12,228 bases of DNA from Candidatus Brocadiia bacterium. GTDB lineage: Bacteria > Planctomycetota > MHYJ01 > JACQXL01. The notes under the pieces are model-generated. The model ran no database searches. It saw only the letters and a list, made by a program, of their open reading frames with translations, and was not told where the DNA came from. Positions 12,108-12,228 of the stretch are shown here, one piece after another (position 1 is the first letter of the stretch; the number at the start of each line of letters is the position of its first letter). The stretch spans positions 1 to 12,228 of the forward strand of contig JAGUXD010000191.1 in assembly GCA_020062035.1 (NCBI GenBank), written 5' to 3'. The position numbers were made by a program, and so were the translations under genes.

Positions 12108-12228
12108 ATGGCTATGTCATTAACTATTTCCCAACTCAAATCCAACTGGAATAAGGAAAAAGAGTTTTATAAGAAACAAGAACTTGGCGCAGGTACCCAA
12201 AGTTTTGTCAAGGACTGTTTGGAAAGCG
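12108..12228 (+). CDS. N-terminal part of an unassigned protein (3' end outside window)
   Basis: The frame is open from ATG 12108 to the edge (40 codons). It reads MAMSLTISQLKSNWNKEKEF followed by YKKQELGAGTQSFVKDCLES. It is a soluble, charged, helical start with no signal peptide. Start choice is uncertain: ATG 12108 has only a weak AGATAGG 9 nt upstream, ATG 12114 is two codons later, and TTG 12078 has AAGGA at 6 nt and would add ten residues. By position it could be another reductase subunit. However, the pattern (isqLK..W...K.fYK..E......FVKdcLeS) reminds me of the N-termini of Eco57I-like restriction-modification proteins. That is a memory-based hint at low certainty, and the tandem repeats before it argue that it is not in the ferredoxin operon. 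Confidence 0.55.
   Translation, partial: MAMSLTISQLKSNWNKEKEFYKKQELGAGTQSFVKDCLES

Overview
The window looks like chromosomal DNA of an uncultured Gram-negative, probably anaerobic, bacterium with an AT-leaning genome. Evidence: an LpxH-type lipid A enzyme and a run of type II secretion pseudopilins imply an outer membrane, and a benzoyl-CoA-reductase-type activator ATPase with a two-cluster ferredoxin implies low-potential anaerobic electron transfer. Gene content would fit deep-branching groups such as Planctomycetota or Omnitrophota, but no marker here fixes the phylum. Vegetative promoters are easy to read: TTGACA/TTGACC-like -35 boxes recur before several genes and before both tRNAs. Many starts lack a Shine-Dalgarno (SD) sequence.

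Layout. (1) 1-214, minus: 5' end of a secreted proline-rich protein, cut by the window edge, with a perfect 16-bp stem in its leader. (2) 381-5062, plus: a compact operon of holA (DNA polymerase III delta), five type II secretion pseudopilin genes (two GspG-like, then GspH-, GspI- and GspJ-like) and lpxH, with near-zero spacing. (3) 5096-5517: a perfect hairpin, tRNA-Ser(UGA) on minus and a small winged-helix gene on plus, the last two fired from back-to-back promoters that form a palindrome. (4) 5522-6986: a membrane-anchored N-acetylmuramoyl-L-alanine amidase on minus and radC on plus. (5) 7063-10507, minus: tRNA-Glu(UUC), then 12 nt later a lipoprotein that is a catalytically dead HtrA-like protein with PDZ domains, then an apparently active HtrA-like protease with two PDZ-like regions and a C-terminal DJ-1/PfpI-like domain. 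(6) 10745-11984, plus: a BzdQ/BcrAD-family ATPase and a 2[4Fe-4S] ferredoxin, followed by three tandem 22-nt repeats and the 5' end of another gene at the right edge.

How they work together. The pseudopilins would build the short periplasmic pseudopilus of a secretion system whose ATPase, inner-membrane platform and secretin are not here. The tRNA-Glu/pseudoprotease/protease block reads as one transcription unit encoding an envelope quality-control pair: a lipid-anchored dead paralogue and a soluble or membrane-tethered active protease. The ATPase plus ferredoxin form the electron-donating half of a 2-hydroxyacyl-CoA dehydratase or benzoyl-CoA reductase type enzyme; the catalytic subunits are not in view.

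Most notable are the protease-PDZ-PDZ-DJ-1 fusion with its dead lipoprotein partner, and a population of short GC-rich palindromes, three of them read in frame inside genes (one lengthens a prepilin leader), with others in intergenic DNA. No stretch over 300 bases lacks a gene, no CRISPR array or insertion sequence is visible, and no convincing intrinsic terminator (GC stem plus T-run) was found.
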